The position numbers and the translations under genes are program-made. Under the pieces are notes generated by a model. It made no database searches and was not told where the DNA came from. It saw only the letters and a list, made by a program, of their open reading frames with translations. A stretch of DNA of 64,000 nucleotides from Bolinopsis microptera. Its lineage: Eukaryota > Ctenophora > Tentaculata > Lobata > Bolinopsidae. Numbering within the stretch: position 1 is the stretch's first letter; each line of letters starts with the position of its first letter. The stretch lies in the NCBI RefSeq assembly GCF_026151205.1, contig NC_087080.1, positions 1,001,812-1,065,811 of the forward strand, written 5' to 3'. Of this stretch, positions 1 to 10,989 are shown piece after piece.

Positions 1-602
1 GCACAGTCTGTAGCAAGCTGTCCTATGGGCTACGTGGTAACGTACTGTGAAGCTCAGACTGGCAGGGCTGGTAAAGCTGAGTGCGACGGGGTATTTGTGC
101 AGCCTGATAACGGTGGAGTGTGTGTCGCTGTTAACGGATATAATGGTTCCGGTGCTGTTGCTAGAGCGGTGTGTTCTCAGTTTGAGCAGGTTGCCGACCC
201 CTGCAACGGTCCTAACCTCCCCAAATACCGGAACCTCCACTCCAGAGGACACAGTCCAAGTCTTCAGTGTCCCGCTGGTTACGAACAGATTCTGTGCAAT
301 GCACGGAGCCCATGGACCGGAAGGTTAAATGGTCAGAATGTTGATGATAAGGGAGTGATTCCAAACGAGGAAGATTGTGCTCTCCCGAACTGTGCAGCTG
401 ACCGGTTCTGGTGTGAGGTAACTTCTGTCTGTCAGCTGATCGAGGATTCAGAAGCATACACTTCAGCAGTGTGTAGCACCTGTGATGGATACCACTGTGG
501 AGAGAGTGAGGAGTGTGTCATGATGGATGTGGATGATGACCCTGAAGATGAAGAGGCGCCCACTTGTGTGGAGAAGCAAACTGGCTGCGATCATAATGAC
601 AG
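1..602 (+). CDS. Exon: first cysteine-rich (PCSK9-CRD-like) module and start of EGF region
   Basis: Open in frame 1 from the first base, so the exon or its upstream part continues outside the window. It encodes about 200 residues: two sub-repeats with CPMGYVVTYC and CPAGYEQILC, the second followed by ARSPWT, then CSTCDGYHCGESEEC, an EGF-like fragment with an acidic insert (DVDDDPEDEE). It ends with a phase-2 donor (GACAG|GTTGGT). The methionine at base 25 is internal, because the frame is open and cysteine-patterned before it. Intron 603-956 contains nothing I recognise. Confidence 0.85.
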
Positions 603-3600
603 GTTGGTGATATGTTCAATTACCTCCCAATACTGATTTTTAAACATTTTTTAGGTTCAATGTCACCGAAGATGACTACAATCGAAATATATTTGGCAAG
701 AATCTCAATGTTTTCAGTGTTGAAAGTTTAGTTTCTTAAATCCTGGAGTTGACATTCGTGTCCCTGATATTTGGGTTAATTCTAACTCTCCTACCTCCCA
801 ATATTTATTTTTAAACATTTTCTTTCTGTTTTGAACGTATGCGGGGTAGAGTTGTTAACTAAAAGTTTGGAATCTAGAGAGTAGAGCTTTGTCTCCTAAT
901 AATTAACTCTAGATAACAGACTTGTACCCTGTTATAAAGCCACTCTCTTACAACAGGTGTGGTGAGAACGGAGTGTGTGCTCCAGTTGGGAGTGATGATT
1001 ACGAGTGCGAGTGTGGAGAAGACTACGAGTTCAGTGTAGTTACCGGCTCCTGCATCCCCGTTCATACCATTTGTAAGTACCTTCTTGCATCCCCGTTCAT
1101 ACCATTTGTAAGTACCTTCCTGCATCCCCGTTCATACCATTTGTAAGTACCTTCTTGCATCCCCGTTCATACCATTTGTAAGTACCTTCTTGCATCCCCG
1201 TTCATACCATTTGTAAGTACCTTCTTGCATCCCCGTTCATACCATTTGTAAGTACCTTCTTGCATCCCCGTTCATACCATTTGTAAGTACCGGCTCCTGC
1301 ATCCCCGTTCATACCATTTGTAAGTACCTTCTTGCATCCCCATTCATACCATTTGTAAGTACCTTCTTGCATCCCCGTTCATACCATTTGTAAGTACCTT
1401 CTTGCATCCCCGTTCATACCATTTGTAAGTACCGGCTCCTGCATCCCCGTTCATACCATTTGTAAGTACCTTCTTGCATCCCCGTTCATACCATTTGTAA
1501 GTACCTTCTTGCATCCCCGTTCATACCATTTGTAAGTACCTTCTTGCATCCCCGTTCATACCATTTGTAAGTACCTTCTTGCATCCCCGTTCATACCATT
1601 TGTAAGTACCTTCTTGCATCCCCGTTCATACCATTTGTAAGTACCTTCTTGCATCCCCGTTCATACCATTTGTAAGTACCTTCTTGCATCCCCGTTCATA
1701 CCATTTGTAAGTACCTTCTTGCATCCCCGTTCATACCATTTGTAAGTACCTTCTTGCATCCCCGTTCATACCATTTGTAAGTACCTTCTTGCATCCCCGT
1801 TCATACCATTTGTAAGTACCTTCTTGCATCCCCGTTCATACCATTTGTAAGTACCTTCTTGCATCCCCGTTCATACCATTTGTAAGTACCTTCTTGCATC
1901 CCCGTTCATACCATTTGTAAGTACCTTCTTGCATCCCGTTCATACCATTTGTAAGTACCTTCTTGCATCCCCGTTCATACCATTTGTAAGTACCTTCTTG
2001 CATCCCCGTTCATACCATTTGTAAGTACCTTCTTGCATCCCCGTTCATACCATTTGTAAGTACCTTCTTGCATCCCCGTTCATACCATTTGTAAGTACCT
2101 TCTTGCATCCCCGTTCATACCATTTGTAAGTACCTTCTTGCATCCCCGTTCATACCATTTGTAAGTACCTTCTTGCATCCCCGTTCATACCATTTGTAAG
2201 TACCTTCTTGCATCCCCGTTCATACCATTTGTAAGTACCTTCTTGCATCCCCGTTCATACCATTTGTAAGTACCTTCTTGCATCCCCGTTCATACCATTT
2301 GTAAGTACCTTCTTGCATCCCCGTTCATACCATTTGTAAGTACCTTCTTGCATCCCCGTTCATACCATTTGTAAGTACCTTCTTGCATCCCCGTTCATAC
2401 CATTTGTAAGTACCTTCTTGCATCCCCGTTCATACCATTTGTAAGTACCTTCTTGCATCCCCGTTCATACCATTTGTAAGTACCTTCTTGCATCCCCGTT
2501 CATACCATTTGTAAGTACCTTCTTGCATCCCCGTTCATACCATTTGTAAGTACCTTCTTGCATCCCCGTTCATACCATTTGTAAGTACCTTCTTGCATCC
2601 CCGTTCATACCATTTGTAAGTACCTTCTTGCATCCCCGTTCATACCATTTGTAAGTACCTTCTTGCATCCCCGTTCATACCATTTGTAAGTACCTTCTTG
2701 CATCCCCGTTCATACCATTTGTAAGTACCTTCTTGCATCCCCGTTCATACCATTTGTAAGTACCTTCTTGCATCCCCGTTCATACCATTTGTAAGTACCT
2801 TCTTGCATCCCCGTTCATACCATTTGTAAGTACCTTCTTGCATCCCCGTTCATACCATTTGTAAGTACCTTCTTGCATCCCCGTTCATACCATTTGTAAG
2901 TACCTTCTTGCATCCCCGTTCATACCATTTGTAAGTACCTTCTTGCATCCCCGTTCATACCATTTGTAAGTACCTTCTTGCATCCCCGTTCATACCATTT
3001 GTAAGTACCTTCTTGCATCCCCGTTCATACCATTTGTAAGTACCTTCTTGCATCCCCGTTCATACCATTTGTAAGTACCTTCTTGCATCCCCGTTCATAC
3101 CATTTGTAAGTACCTTCCTGCATCCCCGTTCATACCATTTGTAAGTACCTTCTTGCATCCCCGTTCATACCATTTGCATCCCCGTTCATACCATTTGTAA
3201 GTACCTTCTTGCATCCCCGTTCATACCATTTGTAAGTACCTTCTTGCATCCCCGTTCATACCATTTGTAAGTACCTTCTTGCATCCCCGTTCATACCATT
3301 TGTAAGTACCTTCTTGCATCCCCGTTCATACCATTTGTAAGTACCTTCTTGCATCCCCGTTCATACCATTTGTAAGTACCTTCTTGCATCCCCGTTCATA
3401 CCATTTGTAAGTACCTTCTTGCATCCCCGTTCATACCATTTGTAAGTACCTTCTTGCATCCCCGTTCATACCATTTGTAAGTACCTTCTTGCATCCCCGT
3501 TCATACCATTTGTAAGTACCTTCTTGCATCCCCGTTCATACCATTTGTAAGTACCTTCTTGCATCCCCGTTCATACCATTTGTAAGTACCTTCTTGCATC

Positions 3601-6600
3601 CCCGTTCATACCATTTGTAAGTACCTTCTTGCATCCCCGTTCATACCATTTGTAAGTACCTTCTTGCATCCCCGTTCATACCATTTGTAAGTACCTTCTT
3701 GCATCCCCGTTCATACCATTTGTAAGTACCTTCTTGCATCCCCGTTCATACCATTTGTAAGTACCTTCTTGCATCCCCGTTCATACCATTTGTAAGTACC
3801 TTCTTGCATCCCCGTTCATACCATTTGTAAGTACCTTCTTGCATCCCCGTTCATACCATTTGTAAGTACCTTCTTGCATCCCCGTTCATACCATTTGTAA
3901 GTACCTTCTTGCATCCCCGTTCATACCATTTGTAAGTACCTTCTTGCATCCCCGTTCATACCATTTGTAAGTACCTTCTTGCATCCCCGTTCATACCATT
4001 TGTAAGTACCTTCTTGCATCCCCGTTCATACCATTTGTAAGTACCTTCTTGCATCCCCGTTCATACCATTTGTAAGTACCTTCTTGCATCCCCGTTCATA
4101 CCATTTGTAAGTACCTTCTTGCATCCCCGTTCATACCATTTGTAAGTACCTTCTTGCATCCCCGTTCATACCATTTGTAAGTACCTTCTTGCATCCCCGT
4201 TAATATCATTTGTAAGTACCTTCTTGCATCCCCGTTAATATCATTTGTAGGTACCTTCTTGCATCCCCGTTAATATCATTTGTAGGTACCTTCTTGCATC
4301 CCCGTTCATACCATTTGTAAGTACCTTCTTGCATCCCCGTTCATACCATTTGTAAGTACCTTCTTGCATCCCCGTTCATACCATTTGTAAGTACCTTCTT
4401 GCATCCCCGTTCATACCATTTGTAAGTACCTTCTTGCATCCCCGTTCATACCATTTGTAAGTACCTTCTTGCATCCCCGTTCATACCATTTGTAAGTACC
4501 TTCTTGCATCCCCGTTCATACCATTTGTAAGTACCTTCTTGCATCCCCGTTCATACCATTTGTAAGTACCTTCTTGCATCCCCGTTCATACCATTTGTAA
4601 GTACCTTCTTGCATCCCCGTTCATACCATTTGTAAGTACCTTCTTGCATCCCCGTTCATACCATTTGTAAGTACCTTCCTGCATCCCCGTTCATACCATT
4701 TGTAAGTACCTTCTTGCATCCCCGTTCATATCATTTGTAAGTACCTTCTTGCATCCCCGTTCATACCATTTGTAAGTGCCTTCTTGCATCCCCGTTCATA
4801 CCATTTGTAAGTACCTTCTTGCATCCCCGTTCATACCATTTGTAAGTACCTTCTTGCATCCCCGTTCATACCATTTGTAAGTACCTTCTTGCATCCCAGT
4901 TCATACCATTTGTAAGTACCTTCTTGCATCCCCGTTCAGACCATTTGTAAGTACCTTCTTGCATCCCCGTTCATACCATTTGTAAGTACCTTCTTGCATC
5001 CCCGTTCATACCATTTGTAAGTACCTTCTTGCATCCCCGTTCATACCATTTGTAAGTACCTTCTTGCATCCCCGTTCATACCATTTGTTAGTACCTTCTT
5101 GCATCCCCGTTCATACCATTTGTAAGTACCTTCTTGCATCCCCGTTCATACCATTTGTAAGTACGTTCTTGCATCCCCGTTCAGACCATTTGTAAGTACC
5201 TTCTTGCCACCCCGTTCATACCATTTGTAAGTACCTTCTTGCATCCTCGTTCATACCATTTGTAAGTACCTTCTTGCATCCCCGTTCATATCATTTGTGA
5301 CAATAAGTGCCCGCGAAACTATTTGATTTATTGTATATAATTATTATCAAATTGCTGTAACTCCAGGGAGAACGGTTTACGGTGAGCCAGCAGTTGGTGA
5401 TGATGCAATTAGTTACGCTGAGTGTAACAAGGGGGAGGTGGTCATGAGGTAACCATAGCAACACCTAGTAAAACAGCTTCAATCCCATAACCAATCCCAT
5501 CCTCTTATCTCATAACCAATCCCATCCTCTTATTTCATAACCAATCCCATCCTCTTATCTCATCCTCTTATTTCATCCTCTTATCTCATCCTCTTATCTC
5601 ATCCTCTTATCTCATGACTCATCCTCTTATCTCATTCTCTTATCCCATCCTCTTACCTCATCCTATTAATATTTCATCCTCGCTTCTGTTTAGACCATTT
5701 TATTATTTCATACTTTTCACATCGTCTCGTCATCTAAATTTTGATAAATACTTATATTTCTGTGCGTGATGCGACAAAATATTAATTAATAAAATGTCCT
5801 TAATTCGTCAAGCTTGGGCGTGTATTTTTACATCGTTCAATCCTTTACTTGACGTAGAGTTGGTCCATATTCCATTATTCCCACTTATTTAATGTTGAAA
5901 TGTGTGCTAACTGCTAAGCAGTGTAATTTAACTAATATAAAGAGTAATAAGTGGTGGCTTCAACTGCTCTGTTTGACAATATTAGCTAAGGAATTAAACA
6001 GGAATTATCGCTAACTAATGAGCTAGTGAGAATGTCGGGCTGGAAATCTCATGAGGCTGTAATTGTGATACAAATGATCAGTAACTAGTCATGTTGTATG
6101 AAAGTTCATTTTCCACTCCTAAGTGTGGTACTGTGATGTGAGCTGTTCATCTATAGTATATCTATTATCTATTAGTCGAAGGTAGGGGAATATATTTCAG
6201 CACGAGTAAACGTGTGGGATGTTAAATTTATTTTGCTGCTTCAATTCTCCTTTACAAATTATGTGGGTTTAAAGTAAAAACGTCATTGCAGGTGTCACAC
6301 ATATGGTGCCCCAAGTGCTGCTGATGGGGTCTATATCTCATCAGGCGAGGATGGTATTGTCAAGTGTATTGCTAGGGCCTCCAATCGGGGCAAATACCCC
6401 GTTATTGTAAGTGTTAAATGAAAATCTTACTTTTAACAAGCACTGAATCTAGCATCAAACAACCCAAGTTACCATGTAACTGAAATAAAATAAAAACAAC
6501 CGTTCTGCAGGCGATCGCATACTGTGGCACTAGAGCCACAATCCTAGACCCCTGTACTCAAGATACAATACACTCAGTGGAGTACAGATACTCATCTGCT

Positions 6601-9600
6601 CACTCTCCCTCTGTTTCCTGCCCGGGAGGGTATTACATGGAGAGTTGCATCTTCCATAGTCCTTGGACTCAGGTACGTCTCTAATGATGGAGTAGTGGAT
6701 ATTATCCAACTAGCAGGTATGTCTGATGAACCTTTTTTTTCGTGTCATTCTTTGCTCTCTTAAATGAGTCGATTATGATCGATTTCAGTGAGTGGAGACT
6801 CTCATTTTTCCCCCAGTAATCGAACAACACTTTTTAGCCTGTCTATAAAATAACGACTAACATCAGCTAGATAGTTTGATTTAGAAGATGTAGATGATAG
6901 AACGGTTTTAAATATTACTTCCGTGATCGTCACAATATAGTGAAAGAGTGACTTTTACCATGCCATCTTCAGGACATGAACGACGCTGTCAGAGCACTTG
7001 TGAACAGCATCGGAAGTGTTGATGTAGATGATGATGGTTCCTGCCATATTGACAATTGTCTGCAGACAGAGAATGATGCAAACTTCTGCAAACTTACCGC
7101 TATTTGCGCCAAACTGACAGGGTAAGAAGCTCAGAGCTCTCCAAACGTCAAGATATAATTACAAGTGACGGCTCTATAATATCAGTCTACCTACAATCAA
7201 ATATCATAAATAGTCTCATAATGTTCAGTGTTAAAAACAATCCCAATTCTGCAGAGATGAGTACGTGAAGAACGCGTGTCCGACCTGTGAGCAAGTGAGG
7301 TGTCCGGGTGATCAGGTGTGCAGCATTGTCCGGGATCTACCAATGTGTCTGCCGAGGATTGTGGGCGGCTGTGAAACTGACAACTGTGGTGATGGTTAGT
7401 CAGTTTTATTGCACTATTTGTATTCTTTCAGTGATTTTTTGTTATTTCATACCCTCTCAGTGCTTTTTAAAAATGAATAAGTATTGTAAAGTCCATTCTT
7501 CTAAATTTTTGATATTTTAGATCTAATCCTCTTCCACAAGCCACTTTACACATAGCTGCTGTGTTGAAATTACACATTCTAAACCCCCTCCCATCCTATT
7601 CTAGCTTACGTTAAAACTGCTACACACAGGAACTTGTGTAATGTGAAGAGAGGGGGGGGGGGTCTAACAATATATGTATATTATATATTTTATGACATTA
7701 TTGCTAGTGGTAGTATACTACAGTACTATGTGATATCGAGTAAACTTTGATGGGCAAATTCATTCCACTCCCTAATATAAGCCGTTATCTGTAAGTCGGT
7801 AGATTACTTTTTTATTTAAAAAAAAGAAAATTTATAATTTGTTAACCGTCTGTTTCTTGACAGGAACATGCGTAGAAGACGGACCAAACTACACGTGCGA
7901 GTGTTACTCAGGGTACAAGTATAACGAGGACACATGTTTGGATATAGACGAGTGCGCTGAACTGCCCTGTGGTAACGGAGAGTGCACCAACACACTCGGC
8001 TCTTACACTTGTGATTGCAAGACTGGGTATTATGAAGACCAGGGAACGTGTAAGGATTATAATGAGTGTCTTGATGAACCTTGTTCTGATGCGGAGAGGT
8101 GCTCTAACATTGAAGGTTAGCGATTAAGTCTACATCACTCATTCTTATTTATCAATATTAGAGTCTTCCGCACTTTTCAGTTTCAGTATAAATTGCCTGA
8201 CGACTGATGACCGGGCTATTCAGTATTCAACTTAAAAGTATAACACACATTTTATTTACTTTATAACTATAAGACTCTATAATTAATAACTATAAGACTC
8301 TATATGAGACTCTATATGAGACTCTATATAAGACTCTATATGAGACTCTATATAAGACTCTATAGAAGACTCTACGTTTCAGGCAGCTATATTTGTGACT
8401 GTCTGGACACCTTCATCAGAGATCCCCAGTCTAAGGAGTGTGTCTGTTCTGACGGATTCGGCGCTGTGGAAGGAGAATGTGTCGATATTAACGAGTGTGC
8501 TGGAGAATCACCCTGCGGAGAAAATGAGGCCTGCTTCAACACGGCTGGAAACCACTACTGTGAGTGTGCTGAAGGGTTCGAGCGTGGAAAGAAGGGTGAC
8601 TGCAAAGACTTTACTCCGACTGACTGTGAAGTGAAACCAAAGAACGACAACATCCAGACAATGACTGGCAAGAAAGTGCAAGTCAGGCTGGAGGGAGAAG
8701 TTAAGAAGACGTGGAAGAAATTCGCTGACATCTCCTGGTTAAAGAACAATGAGCCCTGGGACCCGAAGAGCGATGGAAAGGAGAGGTTCAACGGTTTCAC
8801 TCTCAGGTGCGTCATCATTACGTCATCATTACGTCATTATTACGTCATCATATCACCATCACTCTCAGGTGCTTATAAAACTACTGATTTTAATCTATGG
8901 TAATTCGTTAAACTGTTAAACTTAAAGATGGTCGTTCATCGCGACATAACCCGTTGATATCTGATAAACGTGTGCACTCATAACTTGAACAATTTAGTTT
9001 CTGTAAAAACAATATTATTCCTCAGAAACTTCCAAGCTGAGGACGCAGCAATCTACGTTGGCAACATCTTCATTGAAATGAGCGAAGAAGAGAACTACAA
9101 ATGCTCTGTGTCCGTTACGATTTCACTTAAGAAGGCTCAGCTGCAATTGACATTGAAAATAGGGAAAAGTTGGCAAGCACCCAGGAAATTGGAAAAGGCT
9201 TGGCGATCGTCTGTGATGTTCAACTAACTAATGTTGATTTAGATAGTGCCAACAATCCCAACAATGTCAACTGGTACAAGGTTAATCAAGAATCCGGAGA
9301 AGACACTAAAATTGAAGAAACGGATACAATGAAGATTAACAAGACGAAGGGTATTTGATTTTGTATTTTCGATTCAATTAGTTCAACTACAATCACGCGA
9401 TTCAAAACGATATATTCATATATAATTTGACGCACAAATTTAATGTGGATTTAAAAAGGGAAATATATTTTCCTTTTTTTTAATTGAGAGTTGCTCTGAA
9501 TTTTTATCTGAAAATTAACATCAGCTGGAATTGTTAAAACTGAAAACACACTTCGCCGCAGGAACATACAGACTTTGGTTTGATAGCCCGCAGCTCGATG

Positions 9601-9677
9601 ACAGTGGAACCTACAAGTGTGAATTCAACCAGGAAGGAGTGCAGGCTTCTACTGATGTTTCTATTGTTTGGGCGTAG
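1..9677 (+). CDS. Extracellular PCSK9-CRD-like / EGF / Ig multidomain protein (gene, 3' part, 11 exons)
   Basis: Eleven exons join in phase through GT-AG introns to give roughly 825 residues ending at TAG 9675-9677; the start lies outside the window. Domain order: a cysteine-rich module with the pattern C-x2-GY...C...SPW (about residues 1-150), two EGF-like units, a second cysteine-rich module (YAECNKGEVVMRC to SCPGGYYMESC and SPWTQ), a chain of EGF modules including calcium-binding ones (DIDEC, DINEC), then two Ig-like domains (DSGTYKCEF marks the last one). The cysteine-rich modules resemble the C-terminal repeats of PCSK9 in the spacing of C, G and W; this is a family-level resemblance from reading, not a search. 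There is no membrane segment at the C-terminus, so a secreted matrix or adhesion protein is inferred. One frame break lies in the Ig region near 9156. Intron 2 is a giant minisatellite. Confidence 0.82.
957..1072 (+). CDS. Exon: EGF-like module whose 3' end seeds the downstream minisatellite
   Basis: Acceptor CAACAG|G; the split codon AG+G gives Arg. It encodes CGENGVCAP...YECECGEDYEF...GSC, a typical EGF half, and ends in phase 1 at ACCATTT|GTAAGTACC, a near-consensus donor. Reading on past the donor meets an in-frame TAA at 1144-1146, so splicing at or very near 1072 is needed. The last 22 nt of this exon recur in every unit of the following array. Confidence 0.85.
1073..5299 (+). repeat. 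35-bp minisatellite (about 121 copies) containing exon end plus 5' splice site
   Basis: Each unit is GTAAGTACCTTCT followed by the last 22 nt of the preceding exon (TGCATCCCCGTTCATACC plus ATTT), so every unit recreates ATTT|GTAAGTACC. Two early units (near 1289 and 1434) are 37 bp and carry GGCTCC in place of TTCT, exactly as in the real exon. The centre of the array is almost uniform. Variants cluster at the distal end (4680-5299), a block of three units near 4200-4285 reads TTAATATC, and one unit near 3175 has lost its donor. This fits spread by unequal exchange from the exon side. Confidence 0.97.
5367..5448 (+). CDS. Exon: start of second cysteine-rich module
   Basis: Acceptor AACTCCAG|GG; phase 1 in, phase 2 out (ATGAG|GTAACC). 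It encodes TVYGEPAVGDD then YAECNKGEVVMR, matching the CPMGYVVTYC segment of the first module. The joined frame with the 957-1072 exon is only correct if the first donor (1072) is used: a donor one repeat later would shift the frame by 35 nt. Confidence 0.8.
5463..5672 (+). repeat. Degenerate ATCCTCTTATCTC tandem repeat
   Basis: Begins 14 bp after the donor of the 5367-5448 exon. Units of CATAACCAATCCCATCCTCT collapse into shorter TCATCCTCTTATC units. The rest of this intron to 6291 has no further structure that I can see. Confidence 0.8.
6292..6406 (+). CDS. Exon: second cysteine-rich module, middle
   Basis: Acceptor CATTGCAG|G, donor GTTATT|GTAAGTG, phase 2 in, phase 0 out. It encodes RCHTYGAPSAADGVYISS then VKCIARASNRGKYPVI. 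The GV...G..CVA/CIA pattern repeats that of the first module (DGVFVQPDNGGVCVA), showing an internal duplication of the protein. Confidence 0.85.
6511..6672 (+). CDS. Exon: second cysteine-rich module with CPGGYYMESC...SPW
   Basis: 54 codons, phase 0 at both ends (TTCTGCAG|GCG; ACTCAG|GTACGT). It encodes AIAYCGTRATILDPC then SVSCPGGYYMESCIFHSPWT, directly alignable to LQCPAGYEQILCNARSPWT in the first exon. Confidence 0.87.
6973..7121 (+). CDS. Exon: end of second cysteine-rich module
   Basis: Acceptor TCTTCAG|GAC, donor ACAGG|GTAAGA, phase 0 to 2. It encodes DMNDAVRALVNSIGSVDVDD then DGSCHIDNCLQ and FCKLTAICAKLTG. The acidic stretch and DNC match VDDKGVIPNEEDC...PNC in module one. Confidence 0.85.
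7255..7394 (+). CDS. Exon: cysteine-rich linker into EGF chain
   Basis: Phase 2 to 1. It encodes NACPTCEQVRCPGDQVC then PMCLPRIVGGCETDNCGDG, the counterpart of CSTCDGYHCGESEEC in the first exon, so each cysteine-rich module is followed by the same type of EGF-like linker. Confidence 0.83.
7864..8115 (+). CDS. Exon: EGF and calcium-binding EGF modules
   Basis: Acceptor TTGACAG|GA, donor GAAG|GTTAGC, phase 1 in and out. It encodes the end of one EGF (CVEDGPNYTCECYSGY), a complete cbEGF (DIDECAELPCGNGEC to TCDCKTGYY) and the start of another (DYNECLDEPC). The DxDEC and aromatic GSYTC features are the known calcium-binding signature. Upstream, intron 7395-7863 has a G9 run and AT-rich DNA only. 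Confidence 0.9.
8264..8376 (+). repeat. ACTCTATATGAG tandem repeat next to a splice acceptor
   Basis: Roughly nine units of ACTCTATA(T/A)(G/A)AG end 7 bp before the acceptor of the following exon. The array overlaps where the branch point and pyrimidine tract would sit; only TCTACGTTTCAG is left as acceptor context. Confidence 0.85.
8383..8806 (+). CDS. Exon: EGF modules and first half of Ig domain 1
   Basis: The longest internal exon (424 nt), phase 1 to 2. It encodes SYICDCLDTF, a short C-C unit, a cbEGF (DINECAGESPCGENEAC to CECAEGFERG), then a basic/acidic beta-rich stretch (VQVRLEGEVKKTWKKFADIS) with WLKNNEPW that reads as the first Ig-like domain. Donor TCTCAG|GTGCGT is followed at 8807-8866 by GTCATCATTAC units and then by a second copy of CACTCTCAGGTGC. 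Confidence 0.88.
9026..9350 (+). CDS. Exon: Ig domain 1 end and Ig domain 2 start, with a 1-nt frame break
   Basis: Acceptor CCTCAG|A, donor AAGG|GTATTT. The first half reads NFQAEDAAIYVGNIFIEMSE and YKCSVSVTISLKKAQLQLTL in one frame. The second half reads EKLASTQEIGKGLAIVCDVQ and NNVNWYKVNQESGEDT in the frame offset by -1. Both halves fit Ig strands and both neighbouring exon phases, so the break (9150-9165, at the A4 run 9156-9159) is a 1-nt deletion, either real or an assembly error. I found no GT-AG mini-intron of the right length in this stretch. Confidence 0.78.
9562..9677 (+). CDS. Terminal exon: end of Ig domain 2
   Basis: Acceptor CGCCGCAG|GA, phase 1 in. It encodes TYRLWFDSPQLDDSGTYKCE, the classical D-x-G-x-Y-x-C end of an Ig fold, then VSIVWA and TAG. 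No transmembrane or GPI-like tail follows. Confidence 0.88.
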
Positions 9678-9855
9678 ATTATGAGGTTGAATATTGCGTC
9701 TGAGTGGCTGGGTACTATCACGTGACTGCTAATCAGAAATACTTTTAGAGTACAAGTATAAGCAAAGTCAAACCAATGGACTGATAAGAAATATTAGCAC
9801 TGAAAATTTATAAATAGATCTATTTCCAAAATTTCATTTGTCTGTATTATATTAA

Positions 9856-9861
9856 AATAAA
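9856..9861 (+). terminator. Polyadenylation signal AATAAA
   Basis: First canonical AATAAA after the stop codon, 179 bp downstream of it, in AT-rich DNA followed by a T-rich stretch. This is the likely mRNA end of the EGF-Ig gene. Confidence 0.55.
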
Positions 9862-10989
9862 AGTACAATTTCTTTGGCATTACAATTTTGTTTTATTATC
9901 GTTTTCGGTAAACAAAAATCGAAAATGCAAATGAAGTTCTTAGTACTTTAATAATTGTGTAACCATGTTTTAGAGTTTTGCAAAATCAGGCTTTCAAAAG
10001 GTATAAATACATAAATATAATGAACGCAGTTACGAAGGTTCCCTCGAGTATCTTAAAGAAGCAAAATAATTTGACAGTCCTACTAACAACAAAAAACAAA
10101 ATCGCCATCATGGACAGGGGATTGGTTGCACCAAAAGCTAAATTATCACTACGTGGACCGGCCTACCAACTGCTGTCGGAGGACTCTACTATTAATACAT
10201 GACTGCTACACAAATATACGAAAATGCGGCCAATAACCTCGAGCGTGCTAAATCACTCTACAGTCGATCTTCGAGATTGTTCTAAAAGAGCCCCCGACAG
10301 TTGAAACCTTATTCAATCGATGTATTTTCGAACGCTGATTCCGAATCACCCCCCATGACACAGGGTTAAAATGCTCCCCTGACGAGATATTGGCGAAAAA
10401 CTGTCTCGATCACGTGATATGACCGTATAAGGAAGTTAGTCTAATTTATCGTTAGGGTTAGGGTTTCAGCATATGCTTTTGTTAAGGATTGGGTTAGGGT
10501 TAGGGTTGGGATCAGATTAAAGGGTTATGGTTTCGAATAGTCGTTCAGGACCAGCTAGAGAACGGGTTGAAAAAGTCACGTGACAGTCGAGTGTAGAGTG
10601 ATTAATCATCATCCCAATAACCTTTTTCCAAGATATATCAGCAGATCTCGGCCTTGATATATATTTTAGCTTTTACTTTTAGAACGACCCTAATCCTCTC
10701 CATGCTAGAATTTGTACTGATCTTCCACACCTACATCTCTTCTTCTGGGGGTAAAACTTCTACAGCTCCAGAAGAAGGGAGTCGGAACCGGATCACACAG
10801 CTCAGGTACGTACGAAATATTGGTTGACCACATTTATAATAATATTGTAGCGCGATGCGTTGCCGTTACTGTGCCGCACCGCGCACGTAATACGTAGAAA
10901 TATTGGTTGACGGGTTGACCACATCTATAATAATACATTTTTAGGAATTGGGTTAGGGTTAGGGTTGGGATCAGATAACAGATTAGAGG
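9862..10989. other. Intergenic: dispersed repeats and short telomere-like tracts
   Basis: No convincing gene. Degenerate TTAGGG tracts lie at 10452-10512 and 10938-10970. The stretch near 10545-10610 (AACGGGTTGAAAAAGTCACG...) recurs at 11733-11800. The segment 10312-10350 (CGCTGATTCCGAAT) recurs at the very end of the window (about 63945-63990). A local duplication of AAATATTGGTTGAC at 10817 and 10897 flanks a short GC-rich piece. Confidence 0.7.

Noticed and set aside
1073..5299. Possibility that the 35-bp array is coding (repeat protein)
   Set aside because: 35 is not a multiple of 3 and TAA appears in one of every three frames, so no long frame crosses it.
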